This document shows positions 37,418 to 47,771 of a stretch of DNA of 64,000 nt, in pieces. The notes beneath the pieces are model-generated. The model did no database searches and was not told the origin of the DNA. It saw only the letters and a program-made list of their open reading frames with translations. A program made the translations under genes and the position numbers. How positions within the stretch are numbered: the stretch's first letter is position 1; each line of letters begins with the position of its first letter. This DNA comes from Chrysophaeum taylorii. Lineage: Eukaryota > Sar > Pelagophyceae > Pelagomonadales > Pelagomonadaceae. The stretch covers positions 124,001-188,000 of the forward strand of contig JAQMWT010000389.1 of assembly GCA_029834535.1 (NCBI GenBank), written 5' to 3'.

Positions 37418-40400
37418 ATGGAGACGGCGTTGTGGCGGTTGCGGCGGCTCCAGGCGCACCACCACCACCAACAACAACAACAAAAATGCCCGCTGGTGCT
37501 GCTGTTCGTGCTGGGCGTCGACGGCCGCGATAACGACTTGAGCGCGGCCGTGGTGCGATGGCTCCTTGCCGTGGACGAGATCTCCGAGGCGATGGAGGAA
37601 ACGGTGTTGCTGGTGGGGCCCGACGCCTTGGCCATCTTCTATCACCCCGACGCGCACGACGCGCTGCTGCCGCTCCTGACGGTGCCCATCCCCAAGACCG
37701 AGTACGTCGGGGACGAGGACGTCGAGGCGAACGAAGCGCTCAAGTGGCGAGCGTTTCGAGCTATGACGACGGAAGATATGGTTCCAAAGGGGTTTCGCGT
37801 CGGCATCACGCTCCCGCGCGGCCAGGACGACGCCGTCGAGGAAGTCGAGTACTGGCCCCTCGTCCAGTCGTTCGCGCACGAACATTCCTTCTTCTCGCAG
37901 ACCTACGACGTCGTCGACGCGACGCGAAGCGTATCCGCAGCCCTCGCGTCCCTCGACCCGCCCGCCCTCGCCGACGCGATCAAGCGCGCCACGGTGTCAA
38001 TTAGGCACCACGTCGACGAGCTCGCGATGATCATTGCGGCGCACAACAACAACAACAACACCAGCGACGAAAAAGACGCCCTCGAGACCGCCTGCGCCGA
38101 CGTCCTCCGGTCGGCGCGGGACTACGACGACGACGACGACGAGGAGGAGGACGGAGGAAAAAAAAACAACAAAGGTCGACCGCCGTTCGCTCGCGTGGCA
38201 GAGGACCGTCTCGTGTTCGAGACGCACGAGCCGACTTCGGGGATTCGCGCGTGCCGGACGTACCTGCTACGCTCGACGCGGGAGGCCGAGACGTACGCGA
38301 AGCTCGTCGAGGCGTTCCACGCTGGGTGTCCGCGCGTCCTGCGCCAGCACGCGCTCGTGCTGCGCCAGCGTGAGCCCGCGTGCGAGGAGGTGAGCCGCGC
38401 GATGGAGCGCGTCGTCCTCGGCGCGCGGTGCCTCGTCGAGGTCGTCGCCCCCGACGTCGTCTACGCGCGCGCGACTATCGAGGATGCCGTTTCCGTCGGC
38501 GACACGTTCGTCGTCGTGCCCGCCGCGACAGACGCGCGATCAAAAAAAATCCTCGTTCAGGGCGAGGCCGGCCTCCTGACCGGCGACCACTGCGCGCCGT
38601 ACTACTTTTGCGCGTCGTGCCCGCCGCTCGTCCGTAAAGATCCGATTTCGAGGCGCGAGGCGCTCGGGCCTCGATTAGACTCGGTGCCCTGTCGCGTCGC
38701 CCTTCTCTTCGAACGCGGATCGCTCGGCTGCGGCGTCTTTGGCAACCGGCTCCAGGTGCACGAGGGCGGCCTCGTCGTGTCGGAGAAGCTCGAGGTGTCG
38801 TTTCTAGCGGGCGACGCGACGGACGCGCGCGTCGTCGCGCACGCCGGCGCTTACGCCATCGTGCTTTTCCTCGCGCCTCGCGCCGCGGAACGCCTCGGTT
38901 CTTCTTCTTGCCCTCTCGAAACAAACAAACAAACCGTCGCCGTCGTCGTGCGCGCCCGCAGCGAGGCCGAGCGCGCGCTCCGCTCGGCCCTCGGGCCTTG
39001 GCGCGACCACATCCGCAAGTCGTCGTCGTCGTCGTCGTCGTCGGTTCCCGCGGCCGACGAATCCGTCGTCGTCGTCGACAGCGCTGCCGACGACGTTCGG
39101 CGGCTCGTCGAGGCGCTCTGGGCACCGTCGTCGATCGACAAGCTCATCTCCGACTACGCAAAGGTGGACCGCGCGCGGCTCCTCGACGAGCTGTGGCCGG
39201 CCAAGCGGCCGAACCCTCCGGCGACAAACCCCGTCGACGCCTACGCCCTCGTCGGACCACCTGGGTCGGGCGTCGACGAGGTCGCGGCGGCTATCGTGCG
39301 GCGCGAGCGCGAGGACGACGGAACGCGCTGGGTGCGCGCGCGCGCGGTGATTGATCAAAGGGGCAGCTTGGACGTCGACGCCACGGCGAAGCTCCTCGCC
39401 GAGGTCGATCGCCGAGGTGCCCGCGTCCTCGTGACGGCCTGCTGTCGAGACCAAGCCCTCGGGCTCCTGGCGGCCATGGACCGCGCGCGCACCCTCAAGA
39501 TCCGCGCGTGCGCCGCCGTCGTGTCGGCCTTCGAGCTCGGTCGCGGGTGGCCGCCCGCTCTCTGGGACCACTGCGTGCCCGGCCTCGCGACGGCAGTCGT
39601 CGTCGTCGACTCGACGCGACGCGTCGCTACGGCCAACCTCGCCAGGCGACTCCGCGCCGCCGGCATCGCGGCCACAATCGTTGGCGTTGGCCGCGGAAAC
39701 ACTCTCGGCTACGCCTCGTCGGTCGTCGACGCGCTGCTGGCGGCGGGCTTCGACGACCTCGCGCCGCGCCGCCAACTCCTGCTAGCCGATCGTTGCCTCG
39801 CGGACGCGGGCCTCGCGCCGCGCTCCTCGGGTGGGGCGTGGGTCAAGGTCGACTTCGACCTCGAGCACGCGCTTCTCGTCAAGGCGCTCGACGAGCTTCT
39901 GCCGGGCGCGGCGCTCGTGTCGCGCGCGACGCCACTCGAGCCGACGACCGACCGCGACGACGCGACGTCTTTTGTCGCCGCCTTTTCGCGCCGCAAGGCG
40001 TGGTCGCGCTCCGACATCGCCAAACGCCTCGAGTCGTGGGACGTGGACATCGCTGCGTGGCGCCGCGAGCACGGCAACGGCACTACCGCGGCCCTCAACG
40101 CGCTCGTGCGGGTGGCGACGGGCGGAGACCGGTCTCGAACGGCCGTTGGTCTCGACGGAAACCGCGACGTCGTCTCGCTGTGGCCCGACGCGACGCGCGG
40201 CGACACCTACGTCCTCGCGCAAGGGACCCTCACACCCCGCGGCCTCGCCGACCTTCTCGAGATGTGTGGGGTTGACAAGCCGCGCAAGCCCCGTACCCGC
40301 GAGCACATCACCGAATCAGAACTCGCCAAGATCGAGGCCAGCGTCCCCCTACCCCCGGGCTGGGCCTTCGACGGCCGTGCCTACGTCGACGCCTTCGGCG

Positions 40401-40477
40401 CCCGCTCCGCCGTGCGCCCGGACCTCGACGACCTTGTCGAGGCGTGGCTCTTGAAGGAAAACAACACCACCCCTTAA
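37418..40477 (+). CDS. DNAAF9: DNAAF9/Shulin (C20orf194) homologue, outer dynein arm assembly factor
   Basis: A 1019-residue protein, near full length for C20orf194 (about 1177 in human). Alignable landmarks include VLLFVLGVDGRDNDLSAAVV against GILCILGIDSR, ETVLLVGPDALAIFYHPDAH against the matching DDVIILIKSDS block, YWPLVQSFAHE against KWPIVQAFALE, and CRTYLL against CSRTYFF. It also has YALVGPPGSG, a P-loop-like turn in the central ATPase-like domain. The C-terminal block REHITESELAKIEASVPLPP plus GWAFDGRAYVDAFG matches the human LTQQEI...LPAGYFYNGTQFVNFFG end. In Tetrahymena, Shulin packages inactive outer-arm dyneins for delivery into cilia. The gene therefore implies a motile flagellum. 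Insertions of Asn, Asp/Glu and Ser runs come from microsatellites. Confidence 0.85.
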   Translation: METALWRLRRLQAHHHHQQQQQKCPLVLLFVLGVDGRDNDLSAAVVRWLLAVDEISEAMEETVLLVGPDALAIFYHPDAHDALLPLLTVPIPKTEYVGDEDVEANEALKWRAFRAMTTEDMVPKGFRVGITLPRGQDDAVEEVEYWPLVQSFAHEHSFFSQTYDVVDATRSVSAALASLDPPALADAIKRATVSIRHHVDELAMIIAAHNNNNNTSDEKDALETACADVLRSARDYDDDDDEEEDGGKKNNKGRPPFARVAEDRLVFETHEPTSGIRACRTYLLRSTREAETYAKLVEAFHAGCPRVLRQHALVLRQREPACEEVSRAMERVVLGARCLVEVVAPDVVYARATIEDAVSVGDTFVVVPAATDARSKKILVQGEAGLLTGDHCAPYYFCASCPPLVRKDPISRREALGPRLDSVPCRVALLFERGSLGCGVFGNRLQVHEGGLVVSEKLEVSFLAGDATDARVVAHAGAYAIVLFLAPRAAERLGSSSCPLETNKQTVAVVVRARSEAERALRSALGPWRDHIRKSSSSSSSSVPAADESVVVVDSAADDVRRLVEALWAPSSIDKLISDYAKVDRARLLDELWPAKRPNPPATNPVDAYALVGPPGSGVDEVAAAIVRREREDDGTRWVRARAVIDQRGSLDVDATAKLLAEVDRRGARVLVTACCRDQALGLLAAMDRARTLKIRACAAVVSAFELGRGWPPALWDHCVPGLATAVVVVDSTRRVATANLARRLRAAGIAATIVGVGRGNTLGYASSVVDALLAAGFDDLAPRRQLLLADRCLADAGLAPRSSGGAWVKVDFDLEHALLVKALDELLPGAALVSRATPLEPTTDRDDATSFVAAFSRRKAWSRSDIAKRLESWDVDIAAWRREHGNGTTAALNALVRVATGGDRSRTAVGLDGNRDVVSLWPDATRGDTYVLAQGTLTPRGLADLLEMCGVDKPRKPRTREHITESELAKIEASVPLPPGWAFDGRAYVDAFGARSAVRPDLDDLVEAWLLKENNTTP

Positions 40478-41878
40478 GTCGCAGCATCCGCGTCGACGAC
40501 GGACGACGACCACCCACTCTTGTTGTGTTGTCGAGGGGTGCCCGTCGTCATTGTGATCGGCTCTGGGATGCATTTCTTTATATTCAAGTCGAAATGCGTC
40601 GCGCGCCTCCAACCGGCTCGGAAGATACGCGCGCGCGTCGTAGTATTGGCCGGTAGCTCCAACTTGGCGGCGGCGGCGGCGGACTTGAGGGCGCGGGCCT
40701 CAGCGCGCTGGCACCCCGTCCTCCTCCTGGGCGCGTTTGCGCTTGTGCACGAAGTCCGAACACGGGGTGGATTTTAAAATCTGGATTCTTGTCTCCAAGG
40801 CCTCTCTACTCGTGCTTGGCCTCTTATGAGTACTTTCGGGAGACCGCGGGCCCTAGCGACGGTCCTGAAGGTCGAACTCGTCCGTCTTGCCGCCGATTGG
40901 CGGCGTCGAGTGCGCGACTACTTGGATCGATCGACGCGCGAAGCTGATGATGGTTTCGGTCCATATGATTATTTATTACTCTTGGATGCGGTCGAAAAAC
41001 AAACCAGAGATCATTGCCGTTTGAACACACCGCGGCGCCTCTCGAAATACCGCGCGCAAAAAAGTAATCGGTGAAGAAAGCGCGCGTGGGTACCACCAGT
41101 CTGCGGAGGTCTTGTAGGCGGCGTCGTTGTGCCTCTTACGGGCCAGTAGTAAGATCTGGCACACGCCGATCGCCAGTTCACCACCAATGCCTTCAACCAT
41201 TGGTGGGCATTGATGAGGCCAGCCTTTTTCCTGGTAGTTTAGTTGGTGCGGATTCTGCTTAATGGTGATGACACCCTGTGGTGCCTGGTCAATCAATCAA
41301 GTGCATCGTCCCTCCGATATATGGTACTTGGTGGAGGCTGCCAGAATCTGGCCGATTCTTGCGCCTCTCCTCCCCCCCTGCACTATAGATGAATACGGCT
41401 ACTTCGAAGATCTCGCCGTTTCTTGGTGCCTAATTTTCAGGGTAGGGGACGACGTTACGAACCAAAACCCGTTCGGTACAAAAGACGCTACAAGTAGGTC
41501 CGTCGTCGTACCTGCTGCCCAACAAGTCGTGAGTGCAACGGCCAACTCTTGCTTCCGTTGTGCCTTGGCCGCGCCGGTGTGTTAGTTGCAAATAGGAAAC
41601 AGGCTTCTTCTTCTTCTTCTTCTTCTTCTTCTTCTTCTTCGGGGTGTCTGTCGTAAGGGCAAACATCATCATGACGGACGGCCACACCTCATCGTCGTCT
41701 CCTGAAGAAGAGCTCGATATGTTTTTGTCCGCACGAACCGTCATCGACTGAAAACCGACAAGTATAATGAGGACTACTATTATGCGACGTCGTTGAAAAA
41801 AAAATCGGCTCCGTTGGAAGTTCCGGGTGGTGCTACGGTCGGTAGGTCACGGTCGGACGAAGAGGTTTGTTTTGTTTT
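40478..41878. other. Intergenic stretch with protein-like debris and a (TTC)n array
   Basis: No intact gene. The minus-strand frame at 40976-41293 reads like protein (EGIGGELAIGVCQILLLARK, NDAAYKTSADWWYPRA) but has no recognised family; it may be a decayed transposon. A (TTC)n array lies at about 41605-41641. Plus frames at 40520-40777 and 40826-41074 are weak. Confidence 0.3.
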
Positions 41879-41886
41879 TTGTTTTG

Positions 41887-41955
41887 CTCTGTGATCCTGG
41901 ACCGGCTACTGCCGGCCCAGCCTGGCTCCCATGCCCGGGAGAGGTCCGAAGTTAG
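41887..41955 (+). mobile_element. 69-bp 3' end of a LINE-like element with target duplication
   Basis: The sequence from CTCTGTGATCCTGGACCGGC to GGTCCGAAGTTAG is identical to the 3' end of the insertion at 53854-54052. TTGTTTTG occurs on both sides (41879-41886 and 41956-41963) and fits an 8-bp target-site duplication. It is therefore an extremely 5'-truncated insertion. Confidence 0.7.
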
Positions 41956-42035
41956 TTGTTTTGTCACCCACCCAAAAAACCCCCCAGAGATAATTTTTCA
42001 AAATTTCATACACCTTAAGAAGCTTCTTGTTGAAG

Positions 42036-43067
42036 ATGATGATGATTCCGTTGGCGTTAACGATATTCGGGGTGAGCGCGAACCTCATCGAGGTGTGGTC
42101 CCCCGAGGATGGCGCGATATATCCCTCGCGGTCGGTGCCCGTGTTTGTGGGCGCCTCGGTCGATGATCTGTCTTGCCGGGTGTGCGTTGGGCTCGCAGAG
42201 GCGAACGGCAAGATGGCTACCCTGAGTTGTAGGCCAATCACGGCTCTCGAAACAGAACAGCTCGTGCTCCAGGACCTGCTCCCCGGGACGCGGCGTGTCG
42301 AGATTTCGCTGGTCGACGCGCGGAACAACCGCGTCTTGGCAGCCAAGGAAGTCACCTTTCGTTCCGGAACATCAGGCGTCGACATCGCCGCGGCGAGCGG
42401 AACGTCGCCGTGGGCCCGGGCCGTACCGAGGGCCGCCAACGAGACGGCAGCTAGGCGCGAATACTTCGAGGCGGTGTACGCGACGCGGTTCTGGACGGGT
42501 CGCGACCCCGGTCTCCCCGCCTCGGGCCCGGGGTCGTCTCCGAGAGCCGCGTCGAACGCGAAAAAAGCGATCTCGTCTCTCATCGCCGAGCTCGATATTG
42601 ATTTTCTGCTCGACGCGCCCTGCGGCGACTTCGCGTGGATGGCCGGGGTTCGTCTTCCCGAAAGGTACGCGGCCGTCGATCTCGTCGACGTTGGTAGATG
42701 TCCGAATTTCACTCGTCTCGACCTCGTCTCCGACGACGCTCCGCGCGTCCTCGGGGACATCACAACCGGCGCCCGCAACCTGCTGATCGTGTGTCGCCAC
42801 CTCCTTTTCCATCTTCCCGGCGACGACGCCCGCCGCGTCCTCGCCCATCTTTCTACGATAACTTCTTCTACTTCCTACCTCCTCATCTCGACCTATCTCC
42901 GCGCCGACGACAACGACCGGCCCTTCGTCCTGGCCGATGGTCACCGAACCAACCTCTTCCGACCGCCGTTTTGTGCCCCGGACCCTATCCGCCTCTACCG
43001 CGACGCCCACCATGACCAATTCCTTGGTCTCTGGGAACAACTCCCCGCGTCGTGGGTTTGTCTTTAA
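42036..43067 (+). CDS. Secreted/ER-lumen SAM-dependent methyltransferase with Ig-like N-terminal domain
   Basis: A 343-residue protein from the ATG at 42036. MMMIPLALTIFGVSA is a signal peptide. Residues 15-115 form a beta-rich domain (IEVWSPEDGAIYPSRSVPVF, LPGTRRVEISLVD) like the Ig/fibronectin-type modules found before glycan enzymes. Then comes a Rossmann methyltransferase: DFLLDAPCGDFAWMAG is motif I, RYAAVDLVD motif II, NLLIVCRHLLFHLP motif IV, and TSYLLISTYL the following strand. Methylation of a glycan or secreted metabolite in the secretory pathway is likely. The retroelement begins exactly at its stop codon, so the native C terminus may be slightly changed. Confidence 0.72.
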   Translation: MMMIPLALTIFGVSANLIEVWSPEDGAIYPSRSVPVFVGASVDDLSCRVCVGLAEANGKMATLSCRPITALETEQLVLQDLLPGTRRVEISLVDARNNRVLAAKEVTFRSGTSGVDIAAASGTSPWARAVPRAANETAARREYFEAVYATRFWTGRDPGLPASGPGSSPRAASNAKKAISSLIAELDIDFLLDAPCGDFAWMAGVRLPERYAAVDLVDVGRCPNFTRLDLVSDDAPRVLGDITTGARNLLIVCRHLLFHLPGDDARRVLAHLSTITSSTSYLLISTYLRADDNDRPFVLADGHRTNLFRPPFCAPDPIRLYRDAHHDQFLGLWEQLPASWVCL

Positions 43068-46000
43068 ATGTCGACTGCTAAGAGGGGGGTGTGTGTGGGG
43101 AGCATGAAGGATGTGGGTGGGTTTGTGGGGTATGAGGGATGTGCCTGACGGGCAGAGATAAGTACGCGGGACCTAGTCGGGGTCATCGCCGAGGCGTGGG
43201 GCAGGCGAAGAGAGGACCAAGGGCCCCGCCCGTAGGTCGTACGCATGCTGCCGCCGGACGTATGTGCGAGGAAGGGTGACGTCCTGCTGGGATCGCGCGG
43301 CCTGGGTGGGGTTCCCCGCGGCGGCGACATGGGTGAGGGCAGTGAGGGCACAGCGAGCCTGGCCTAATGCGTTGGCGATCCCCCACTCACGGTAGACGCG
43401 GCGAGTTTTTTTTGGGCCGCCTTTGCCTCTGTGAAGTTGGCGCTGCCGCTTGCCACCCAGGTTCGCGCAGCGATGCGCAGACGCATGTTTGGGCGAGAGC
43501 GTGGCACGCCGCGCTGGCCTCACCGAAGGCACCAAAGACGAGGCCGGCGACGGTGCCGTAGCTACGTAGCCGCTGTTCGACAGGGCCCAAGAAGCCAGGC
43601 GGTGGTGCTGTACCCGGCTGGGGGATGATGGCGTCGATGCCGCGGGCGTGAGCGATGTATTCGGAGTAGACTTGCGCTGCGCGCCGATCGACAGGCGACG
43701 GGTGGGAGGGATGGAGGGCGTGGGCGGTGTACAACGAACCCCAAGCGAGGGTTTTGATGTCGTAGTGTTGCTCCTTGTTGTCGAGCGTGGTGAGGATGTC
43801 TGGGACGACTTGACGTCGGGCGAGATTGCCTCGGTACCGGCCGTAGAGGCGCGTGCGAATGGTAGGGGCGACGACGTCAGCAAAGATGCCGAAAACCTCG
43901 TACAGGGCTGGGATGCCGGCCTCTTTGACGCTGCAGAGGACGCACTCGAGCTGGCCGTCATGCCAGGTGGTCCGCGCTCCTCCGCGGTTGACAAGGTTGG
44001 CCTGCGTGAGAAGCACCTTGCCGTGAGCGTCGAGAACGACGTCAGTGCCCAGAATGCGAGTGCCCACGAGGCCCAAACAAGCTGGAGAGGGGTAGCCAAA
44101 GTACTGGGCACACATCTCACCCCAGCAGCGGTTGGGGATTTGAAGGGAGGAGCCGGGCCGCGAGCTGATGAACGTGGTCGAGAAGCGATCCCATGAGGAC
44201 GCCGCTACTCGAAGTGCTTCGGTGATGGGAAGGGTGGCCGCAAGGCGCTGGAGTGCAGTGGCCCGAGCTGTCTCGCGCTGGAAGGTTAGAGCACGCTGGA
44301 GTTGGGGTATGAGCACGGGGGGTGTCGAGATGGTGGGGTCGACGAGGACGCCCATAAAGACGAATTCGTGGGCGAGAGGACCGTCGACGAGATGAACGTT
44401 GGCGGGGTCGCCGGAACCAGCGCCGCCGTGGGGAAAAGCCAGCGTGGTGCGGAGATCAGCGCGAAGTCCGTCCCACGCAGTCTCGAGCGCTCGCGCCAGA
44501 CGGCAAGCGGAGGATGCGAGGAGGTGGTGCCAACGGTGCAAACTCGTCGTTACCTGCGCGAAAAGAAGTGGCACCCAGGACCGAGGCGAGGCGGGGGAGG
44601 TAGCCAGGGACCTCCACGGCACCCGTAGGATCGCGAAGGTCGACGAGGTGTGGGAGGGCCTGGGCCGCCGTGCCAACAAAGGCGGCGGGGCTGAGGTCGG
44701 CGCAGGAGCGAATGCCGCCACCCCCACTTCGAGCAGGAAGACGGAGGCGTTGGAGGACGATGCCGGTGGAGTCAAAAACCTGACGCGGATCTGCGCCAAG
44801 TGCTGTGGCGACGAAGCTGAGGACGGCAACGTCGAAGCGGCGGAGCGCGCTCAAGGCATTGGTGGGGTAGCAGTGTTGCGCGATGTAGTCCATGCGCGGG
44901 GCGATGCAGTAGCGGCCCAACGAGTACATGCAGTGGAGGGAGACGTTCGGGAGCTTGGGTGCGAATACGGCTCATGTAGCTCACCGTAGATTACGAGGCC
45001 GTCGGCGACAACGGGGATACCAGCAAGAGTACGCGTGCCGTCAGGCGCAACTTGGACGTGGTCGTGAACATCGGGGTGGTCGAGAAGACCCATGCCAAGT
45101 GCCGGACAGAACGCCACGCACTTGTCGAGGCGGAGCTCCTCGCCGCTAGCTCGGATGTCGCGGGCGTACTGCGGGAGGGCGTCGACAACCTCACGAGGGG
45201 AACCAGAGATGACGCCGTCGTCCATGCCAAATCGGGCGTAGCCGGCACACGAACGTAAGCGGGTGTCAAGGGCCTGTGCGGCGTCATGCGTTGCCAGACA
45301 GTACGCCGGTGGATAGGTGGGGTCGCCTTGCTGGCCGCCTTCTTGAGAGTCGAAGGGGGCGCGATCGAGGCCGGTGGGGCCGTGGAGGGCCACCCAGGAT
45401 GCCGGCCGTAATTGCTTGAACATAAAGTGGCCAAAGGCACGCAGCTTAGCGTTGGCGTGGTTTGCGAGTTTATCCACGACGGTCCGGCGCTTGAGCTCGT
45501 TGAAGGCGTTGCGTTTGTCCAGCTTGATGATGACCTGGTCGGGGTTCTGCTCCGCGTGGGTGCGGACGCCAAAGACGAGGCGCGAGGGGCCGCCCTTGAC
45601 GCCGACGGCAACGTTGATCGGGTACAGTGCCTCAGAGAGCTCGGAGTGGAGGCTACGCACAAGGCACCGTCCAGTGGCACGGCGGCGGACGGTGCCAATA
45701 CCGATAGGTCGAACGTCAGGTCCTTGGTTAGCGTCAGCGGCGCGTCGTTTTACCAACGGAATGAGGGTTACCGTGGTGGTGATGAAGTCATACCAGTCAG
45801 GAAGAGCTCCACGAACGAACAAGGTCTCAAGGTTGTCGATTTTGTCCATCGCCGAGCGTGCCTTGACGTTGCTCGGGAAGGGCTGGGCGAAAACGGAGAG
45901 GAATTCATTGCGGCACTGGTCGGGGCCCACACCAGCCTTCGGCCGGAGCGTGCGGTAAGTTTCACGCAGGGCGACCGAGAGTGTGGCGAGCCCTTGCGGG

Positions 46001-47515
46001 TGGTTGGGGAAAGTGTGAAGGTCCTCCTTGCGAGCAGGATGTTTGGACACGAGTTGGCGCATGACGTCTGGGTGGCATGGGTCGGCGATGCCCAGGCTGG
46101 TGAGAATACGGCACGCCCGAGAGAGGTCGCCAGATTCAGCGAGTCGCAACGCACGAAGTGCGTCCGCGTCATCGTCGGGGGCCGCCCGTGAGCGTACATG
46201 GGAGCGCACGCGAGTCACGTCGTGGAGGTAGCCGTCAATGAGGAGGTCGTAACTTCCTGCGGCGAAGGCTGTAAAGCGGTCAGTGAGCACGTCGGGCCGA
46301 CGGGCGCCGCCTCGTGGTGCTCGCCGAAGAAGTAGGCTGTGAAGGCTCATGTACCAAAGGAGGGCACGGTCACGAGCGTTATCGGAAGTGGCGTCTTCAA
46401 ACCATGAACACACCTCGGCCATTGCGCTCGCCCATGCCTCGCGGAATTGGGCGGGAATGGTGCGAATGCGAGAGCACGGCGATATAATGAGGTCTTTGAT
46501 GGAGACCTCGTCGATCGCAGAGCGCAAATCGCTCAGGTCACGTGGACGGCGTGTCAGGAGGGAGGGGGCTGGCCCGGATGACGTAGGGTGGGCGGGGGCA
46601 ACAGACGGTGGCGCCGAATGTGACCGAGGCCCAACGGGAGAACTGCCTATAGACGCGGTCGTGGAGGCTGCAGCCGTGACGGGGGTGTTGCGGTGGCTGG
46701 TGGCAGGGGCAGGGGCGCGGCGGTTGCCAGCGGCAGCGGCGGGGGTGGAGGGGGTGCTCGTAGTGGGGGTGGTCCGGGTGCCAGCGGCAGGGGTGCGGCG
46801 GCTGGCTGTTGCATTCGCAGCGCGGTAGCCAGACGCAGTGGTGCGGCGGTTGCCAGCGGGAGGGGTGGTAGGGGTGTTGCGGGTGCCAGTGGATCGCGTG
46901 CGGGAGCCAATGTGGGAGAGGCGGGCGGCACGGGCAGCTTGAGCAGCGTGGGCGGCAGCGCGACGGGCGAGGTAAGCGTCGGCGCTGGCAGCAGCGGCGG
47001 CGGCCCGTCCCGTGTCGAGTTGGAGTGCCGCAGCAGCGGCAGCAGCAGCGTGCATAGCGGCGAGATGGCGTTCCGCAGCAGCAGCGGCTCGAGCGGTAAG
47101 GGCGGCGTCGCGCATACGCGCTCGAATGCGATATCGGGCGGTAGTGGCGGCGAGGGCTGCAGCAAGTGGGAAAATGCGGTGGGGTGCGGCAGCGCGGACC
47201 TGGGGGAGAGAGTGCACAGACACCCAGCGTTGATGAGGGCGGACCATGCGTATAGGACTGCGGCAGTTGGGGCACGGCGGAAGGCGCGCGCGGTTGGTGG
47301 GCGCCACGTCAGGGTCGCCTCGGTCGCCGGCGAGGTTGCTTATTAGCGCCCACTGACCAACGCAGGCGTGGTGCAGGACCACGCGACAGCAGCGGACTTG
47401 GCAACGGGTAAAGCAAGGGCTGGAGCATATAGGACAAGCGCGGTCCCGGAGGTAGCTGACATAGCGGCCGGCCGTGTGGCGCAGGAAGCGGCGGATTAAA
47501 ATAGCCAGGCATCGA
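43066..47515 (-). mobile_element. Non-LTR-type retroelement with N-terminal RING-like finger and reverse transcriptase
   Basis: A minus-strand element of about 4.4 kb. It begins with a RING-like finger (CPICSSPCFTRC, HHACVGQW, CPNCR) and an Ala/Thr/Pro-rich linker. It continues into a reverse transcriptase with VRPIGIGTVRRRATGR, KLDKRNAFNELKRR (catalytic Asp), GGQQGDPTYPPAY and FGMDDGVISGSP (the catalytic pair is MDDG instead of YADD). After the RT, the thumb-like region and a C-terminal domain (RSYGTVAGLVFGAFGEASAA) continue in shifted frames; about two to three breaks separate the parts. No LTRs, Gag, protease or integrase were seen. The 3' end is at GTCGACATT (43066), shared with a fragment at 20493-20750. 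The catalytic core is whole in sequence, but the element is broken overall. Confidence 0.8.
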
Positions 47516-47771
47516 CGAGCACGTAATCGCTTCCAGGCTCGAAATTGGTGCGGAAGAAGGGCCGCTGCGTAGTGGAGTGGCGGGCCAGGAGTCTGGCGCG
47601 AGGCCGCGACGCGGTTTTGCCGGGCAGCACGTGCTTGAGCGTGTTGAGTGCGGGTGCGTACAACGTGGGTTTGTTTGTCGCTAGCAGAAGGAAGCTTCCA
47701 GTAGTCGTCTTAATAATTGGATTCTTCTTCTTCTTCTTCTTCTTCTCTGAGATTTTGATTGATTGATTGAT

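Noticed and set aside
43387-44829. 480-residue frame as a separate host gene
   Set aside because: It is the shifted continuation of the retroelement protein after the RT core.
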